Below are positions 15,021 through 18,432 of a stretch of DNA of 18,432 nt, one piece after another. The stretch spans positions 1-18,432 of the forward strand of contig PUNZ01000213.1 in NCBI GenBank assembly GCA_003551945.1. Reading direction: 5' to 3'. A program made the translations under genes and the position numbers. Position 1 is the first letter of the stretch. Every line of letters starts with the position of its first letter. Origin of the DNA: Halovenus sp. GTDB taxonomy: Archaea > Halobacteriota > Halobacteria > Halobacteriales > Haloarculaceae. A model generated the notes under the pieces. It was not told the DNA's origin and did not search any database. It worked only from the letters and a program-made list of their open reading frames with translations.

Positions 15021-16367
15021 ATGACCGATGAGACGGTACGTGTGGGTGTTCTGTCTCTCCACAATAGTAAAGAAACGAAGGCTATTTTGAACGCAATAGC
15101 AGACCTTGGTCACGAACCGGTCTGGCTACGCGAAGAAACGGCAGCTATCAGCGTCGAAGATGGCGAAGTTGATGTTGAACCGGACGTCGACGTGATTGCA
15201 AATCGACTGTTGCTTTCAAATACCGAGGCTCCAGCGGAACATCTCGGGTTAGCGACCACGTTCAGTCGAATCCGTCCGATGCTCAACCAGCCGGACGCTG
15301 TGCTCGCATCGACACACAAATTCGCCGCTGCTGCAACGCTGGCAGACTGGAATATTCGCGTGCCCGATGCGTTGCTCGCGCTATCAAATGACCGACTGAA
15401 CGAGGGGCGAGAACGCTTTGGCGACGTTGGCGTCTATAAAACGGCCATCGGTACCCACGGTGGCGGAACCTGGAAAGTCGACCTGACGGAGTATGTCAAC
15501 CCAAAGGTTGGAAACAGACAGGCATTCTTACAGGAGCTTATCGACCGTGACGACCAAGCACACCGGGACCTCCGCGTGTACGTCGTCGGTGACGAAAGCG
15601 TCGGTGCAATGTACCGATATGCCCCAGAAGGTGACTGGCGAACGAACGTCGCACTCGGCGGCGCAGTCGAAGATGCAAGCGACACGATGCCCGAAGAGGC
15701 TGCAGAAACGGCACTCTATGCCGCAGAGGTCATGGGCCTGGATTACGCTGGTGTCGACCTCATTGAAGGGTATGATGGCTGGTACGTGCTCGAAGTGAAT
15801 CCAACGGCTGGGTTCAAAGGCCTCTTTGAGGCAACCGGAGTGTCACCAGCACCGTACATTGCAAAGCTCGCTATCGAGAAAGGTGGAGGAACCGTCGATG
15901 AAGCGGATGTGAAAAAGATTTCACAGTCGCTTGATGACTCACGGCCAGCATGTGCACCAACCCCGTCACCGATGCCGGAAGAAGCGCCGGTTATCGGCTA
16001 TATCGAGGAAGTCATGGTTGCCGGAACGGCGGGGTCGACACAAATTATGGCAAAATCCGATACCGGTGCGACCCGAACCAGTATCGATACAAAACTCGCA
16101 GCGGAGATTGGGGCCGGCCCAATTAAAAGCATGACACGAGTGAAATCAGGAAGCGTCAAAGGTGGGAAAGCCCGGCCGGTTGTTGACCTGGTTATCGGTA
16201 TCGGTGGGAACCAACACACCGTCACGGCAAGCGTTGAAGACCGCTCACACATGCAGTTCCCGATTTTGCTTGGCCGAGATATTCTCGAACACTACCGTGT
16301 CGACGTCCGCAAGCGCGCGGACAAAGACGCCAGTGAGCATGATGATAGCGAAATTCTAGAAGAGTAA
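15021..16367 (+). CDS. rimK: RimK-type ATP-grasp ligase fused to a retropepsin-like (RimB/Zn_protease) domain
   Basis: 448 residues in two domains. Residues 1 to about 300 are an ATP-grasp ligase of the RimK family, which joins glutamate or other amino acids to carboxyl groups: VRVGVLSLHNSKETKAIL, the Gly-rich KTAIGTHGGGTWKVD, RDLRVYVVGDESVGAMYRY, and DYAGVDLIEG with LEVNPTAGFKG supplying metal ligands D, E and N. Residues about 325-435 match the ATP-dependent zinc protease/RimB family (PF05618), an aspartic-protease-like fold with DTGATRTSID (D347) and ILLGRDIL (415 on). The tail is acidic. Homologues share the MTDETVRVGVLSLHNSK start. The target protein or cofactor is unknown. It diverges from the AstE/AspA-like gene, a combination also seen for separate genes in bacteria. 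Confidence 0.92.
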   Translation: MTDETVRVGVLSLHNSKETKAILNAIADLGHEPVWLREETAAISVEDGEVDVEPDVDVIANRLLLSNTEAPAEHLGLATTFSRIRPMLNQPDAVLASTHKFAAAATLADWNIRVPDALLALSNDRLNEGRERFGDVGVYKTAIGTHGGGTWKVDLTEYVNPKVGNRQAFLQELIDRDDQAHRDLRVYVVGDESVGAMYRYAPEGDWRTNVALGGAVEDASDTMPEEAAETALYAAEVMGLDYAGVDLIEGYDGWYVLEVNPTAGFKGLFEATGVSPAPYIAKLAIEKGGGTVDEADVKKISQSLDDSRPACAPTPSPMPEEAPVIGYIEEVMVAGTAGSTQIMAKSDTGATRTSIDTKLAAEIGAGPIKSMTRVKSGSVKGGKARPVVDLVIGIGGNQHTVTASVEDRSHMQFPILLGRDILEHYRVDVRKRADKDASEHDDSEILEE

Positions 16368-16375
16368 GTCGCGTC

Positions 16376-16391
16376 TTATTTTGCTATTTTT
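16376..16391 (+). terminator. T-rich terminator after the rimK fusion
   Basis: TTATTTTGCTATTTTT begins nine bases after the rimK stop. Archaeal transcription ends at such T-rich tracts without needing a hairpin. It overlaps the last codons of the convergent zinc-ribbon gene. Confidence 0.5.
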
Positions 16392-17133
16392 CCCGCTCGC
16401 TCATATTAACAGCGGGCTCGTCTCCTTCGCCTTCAGTCAAAGACCCATCTGGGGGTACCTGTTTAGGTTCGTCGTCCTCCGCAGCAGGTGAAACCGGTTC
16501 CGGGAGGCCGTATGTCCGTTCACACGCTAAACAGATAACGGTCTGGTCATCAAGTAACTCGTACTGGTTGGTGTTTCGCCCAAAAACGCTTCGCTCGCTC
16601 CACCGTGCATCGCAATATTCGTGTGGACAGCGCCGTGGTATCTGGCGGTCACCTTCGACTTCCGCAACGACTTCCTCGAGCGTCCGCAGTTCAGTTGCAA
16701 GCTCTCGGTCATCAGCTAGCTCCTGTTGAAGATGCTCCAGATGGTGGCTCAGCTCCGCATCCGGCGGGAGGTTCTCAATCTCGAACTCTCGGTTTCGCGT
16801 CCCACCCTGGCCAGAGAGGATGCTCACGCTTGGCTGTGGCTCACTCGCTTCTGACCCCTCCTTTTCATCGGTTGGTTCTTCGGCCCAGGAGTTGTGCTGG
16901 ATGGCGTTTTCTCTGGGAGGTTCCCAGTCTGTCTCTGTGTTTGCTGCCTTTATTCGCAGGATAACAATTGCTATCGAGACGAGAACAAGCGGGGCAACAA
17001 GGAACACTCGCCAATCACTCGTTCCGGTACTGAGTGCATCGGTGAGTGCAGGGTTTGCCAGCAGGGGACGGAGGGCAAGCGTCCCAAAGACAGCTGCGAC
17101 GACAAGCGTCGCCCCGACTTTCTTTGCATCCAT
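16384..17133 (-). CDS. Membrane-anchored zinc-ribbon protein, function unknown
   Basis: 249 residues; I do not recognise a named family. Seen: two hydrophobic helices (about 5-27 and 43-62), an acidic linker, a probable coiled coil (about 128-160, ELSHHLEHLQQELADDREL), then a zinc-ribbon-like module with C169, C174, C201 and C204 (RCPHEYCDARW ... VICLACERTYGL), and a disordered acidic tail. Both helices near the N-terminus place the rest on one face, probably cytoplasmic. A box A-like TATTTTTG at 17159-17166 lies about 30 bases before the ATG at 17133, so it has its own promoter despite following two genes on the same strand. It converges on the rimK fusion with a 16-base gap. Confidence 0.75.
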   Translation of the reverse strand: MDAKKVGATLVVAAVFGTLALRPLLANPALTDALSTGTSDWRVFLVAPLVLVSIAIVILRIKAANTETDWEPPRENAIQHNSWAEEPTDEKEGSEASEPQPSVSILSGQGGTRNREFEIENLPPDAELSHHLEHLQQELADDRELATELRTLEEVVAEVEGDRQIPRRCPHEYCDARWSERSVFGRNTNQYELLDDQTVICLACERTYGLPEPVSPAAEDDEPKQVPPDGSLTEGEGDEPAVNMSEREK

Positions 17134-17158
17134 TACGTGCTGCTAGCGCACCTATTCG

Positions 17159-17166
17159 CAAAAATA
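17159..17166 (-). promoter_or_regulatory. Box A for the zinc-ribbon membrane protein
   Basis: TATTTTTG on the minus strand, 26-33 bases before the ATG at 17133, inside the 52-base gap between the small protein gene and this gene; fits a leaderless start. Confidence 0.45.
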
Positions 17167-17185
17167 CTGGTATTCGATGGAACAG

Positions 17186-17467
17186 TCAAACATCTTCGCC
17201 TGCATCGCCAGCAAAGCCAATCGCGTTGTCTGTCTTGAGCGAAGTAAGCGCGTCAATCGAACAGAGGTCGTCGATGGCATCCTGTTGAATGGTAATTTGC
17301 AGGGAATTAAACGGAAGTTCCTTCTCCACAGTCGCCCCGGCTGCTTCGACAGCATCCACCACCGCTGAATCATCGTGCCTATCAGTATCCATGTCTGCGA
17401 TAAGCGTCACAGCCTCGTCCTCCTGTGGACTTTCGCGCATTCGTCTGACTGGGTGTGAGAGATACAT
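17186..17467 (-). CDS. Small acidic protein with I9-inhibitor-like pattern, co-transcribed with the radical SAM gene
   Basis: 93 residues from ATG 17467, or 84 from the in-frame ATG at 17440 (MRESPQEDEAVTLIAD), which may be the better start. No family recognised with certainty. The pattern of a strand (VTLIADM), a helix (SAVVDAVEAAG), VEKELPFNSLQITI strands, a helix (DAIDDLCSIDAL) and a last strand resembles the ferredoxin-like propeptide-inhibitor I9 fold of subtilases, but no peptidase is attached. It begins 5 bases after the radical SAM stop, so the two genes are almost certainly one transcript. Function unknown; a partner, substrate or regulator of the radical SAM enzyme is possible. Confidence 0.65.
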   Translation of the reverse strand: MYLSHPVRRMRESPQEDEAVTLIADMDTDRHDDSAVVDAVEAAGATVEKELPFNSLQITIQQDAIDDLCSIDALTSLKTDNAIGFAGDAGEDV

Positions 17468-17472
17468 AGGAG

Positions 17473-18432
17473 TTAGGCAAGTGGAGTTCGTTCCACAACA
17501 GTTCCGTTGACCGTCGGGTACTGTTCAACAATCTCACCACGGTCAAGGTCACCTTCTTCAAGCATCTCTTCAAGCAGCCACCACGCCAGTTCGATGTGGT
17601 CCGTCTTTTCGACGTAGAACTCCTCGGGAACGCCAAGCTGTTCGAAGTGAACAGGGTCGGCCCATGTTTTTCCATAGACCAGCGTTCCGTCGTCAGTTAC
17701 CTCATCAAACGGCCGCCGAATGTTGTAGGCAGTTCGCTTGAGTCTGTTCCGATGTTGTGCAGCGTCTTTGAACACCGACGTACAGAAGTACACTTTCGGG
17801 TGGTCACCCATGATTTCGAGAATTTCATGGCTTCCTTCTACAGCGCTCATGTGACCGTCTCTCAGTTCGTATCCTTCCTGTTGCATCCGCCGGAAGTTTC
17901 CATGGCTCATCTCGAACTCGTTGATGTTACAGAATTCAGCGGCCCCTTCGTCGAGAAACTCCAAAAACTCCGTTTCGGCGCGGATTCCCGGAATTTCGAA
18001 CGCAGGCGTAAGCCCTTCTTCACGAGCGATATAGAGGATATCCTCCCACTCAGTGCCGTGAAGGTTGCCCCACTGTTCGAACGGTGGATGAAATCGAATT
18101 TCATCCAGCCCTGCCTCAGCAAGCGCTCGCATATTCTCTCGCCCGCCGGTGATTCCGGTATAGAGGTGGGTGTGGTGGTCCTCACCAAATTCGTCTTTCA
18201 ACAGCGAAATATACCGGCAGGTCCGGTTGAGTACTTCCTGCGGTTCGCCACCAGTTATCGACGTTCCAAGCGCATCCATGCGGGACGCCTCTTCGATAAT
18301 ATCCGCATCAGCTTCGACCTGCCGCTCGTTTGCATAGACCTCCGTCACGTTTTTGCGGTTTTCCCCGAGCGGACAGTAAAAACAGTCCCGCTGGTCACAG
18401 TAGCCATAGACGAACAACACCATCTTACCACC
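17473..18432 (-). CDS. Radical SAM protein (COG2108-like), partial at right edge
   Basis: At least 319 codons are visible. An ATG lies at 18423, but the frame stays open through GGK to the window edge and relatives carry more residues before this motif, so the true start is probably outside. Seen: the iron-sulphur motif GYCDQRDCFYCPLGENRK with spacing CX4CX2C, the SAM-contacting SITGGEP, HTHLYTGITGG, EIRFHPPFEQW, TPAFEIPGIRAE and a C-terminal region with KVYFCTSVFKDAAQHRNRLKRTA. This fits the archaeal PFL-activating-enzyme-related radical SAM group, whose reaction is not established. No SPASM cluster is evident. The downstream small protein is in the same operon. Confidence 0.88.
   Translation of the reverse strand, partial: GGKMVLFVYGYCDQRDCFYCPLGENRKNVTEVYANERQVEADADIIEEASRMDALGTSITGGEPQEVLNRTCRYISLLKDEFGEDHHTHLYTGITGGRENMRALAEAGLDEIRFHPPFEQWGNLHGTEWEDILYIAREEGLTPAFEIPGIRAETEFLEFLDEGAAEFCNINEFEMSHGNFRRMQQEGYELRDGHMSAVEGSHEILEIMGDHPKVYFCTSVFKDAAQHRNRLKRTAYNIRRPFDEVTDDGTLVYGKTWADPVHFEQLGVPEEFYVEKTDHIELAWWLLEEMLEEGDLDRGEIVEQYPTVNGTVVERTPLA

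Noticed and set aside
1..18432. Search for CRISPR arrays, insertion sequences, integrases or att sites, including near the tRNA-Val gene
   Set aside because: No regularly spaced repeats, transposase motifs or duplicated tRNA 3' ends were seen; the gene next to the tRNA is an ordinary MATE transporter.

Overview
The window is a stretch of haloarchaeal (class Halobacteria) chromosome of moderate GC content. Evidence seen: nearly every predicted protein is strongly acidic; starts are mostly leaderless, with T/A-rich box A elements about 25-30 bases upstream instead of Shine-Dalgarno sites; there is an archaeal-length triosephosphate isomerase and the F420 gene cofD. Several proteins match families I know mainly from haloarchaea. 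I cannot name the species. Coding density is high, no gap without a gene exceeds 300 bases, and I see no IS element, CRISPR array, integrase or attachment site.

Layout. (1) 1-4272: an HD-domain phosphohydrolase cut by the left edge diverges from a tight four-gene operon: cofD, a NifR3-related TIM-barrel protein, a CitG-like triphosphoribosyl-dephospho-CoA synthase homologue and a DUF447 protein. (2) 4291-5113: tpiA and tRNA-Val(GAC). (3) 5199-9778, all on the minus strand: a prolyl oligopeptidase with a perfect inverted repeat just before its start codon, a small two-helix membrane protein, msrA and a MATE exporter. (4) 9898-12196: a very short protein-kinase-like protein converges on a translationally coupled HAD phosphatase / aminoglycoside-phosphotransferase-like pair. 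(5) 12302-13816: a membrane CPBP protease with an N-terminal zinc ribbon. (6) 13828-16367: a zinc carboxypeptidase-like AstE/AspA protein diverges from a RimK-type ATP-grasp ligase fused to a retropepsin-like domain. (7) 16384-18432: a membrane-anchored zinc-ribbon protein of unknown function, then a small protein and a radical SAM enzyme in a second operon cut by the right edge.

How they may work together. The cofD operon looks like a cofactor synthesis or modification module: one step is known (2-phospho-L-lactate transfer in F420 synthesis) and three partners have no settled role in haloarchaea. The RimK fusion and the AstE/AspA protein carry opposed chemistries, adding amino acids by ATP-dependent ligation versus cleaving amide or peptide bonds, and probably act on the same unknown target. 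The kinase-like/APH/HAD block pairs phosphotransfer with phosphate removal, with unknown substrates. The least described items are the minimal kinase-like protein, the cofD-linked CitG/DUF447 pair, the radical SAM enzyme with an unusual CX4CX2C cluster motif and its small partner.
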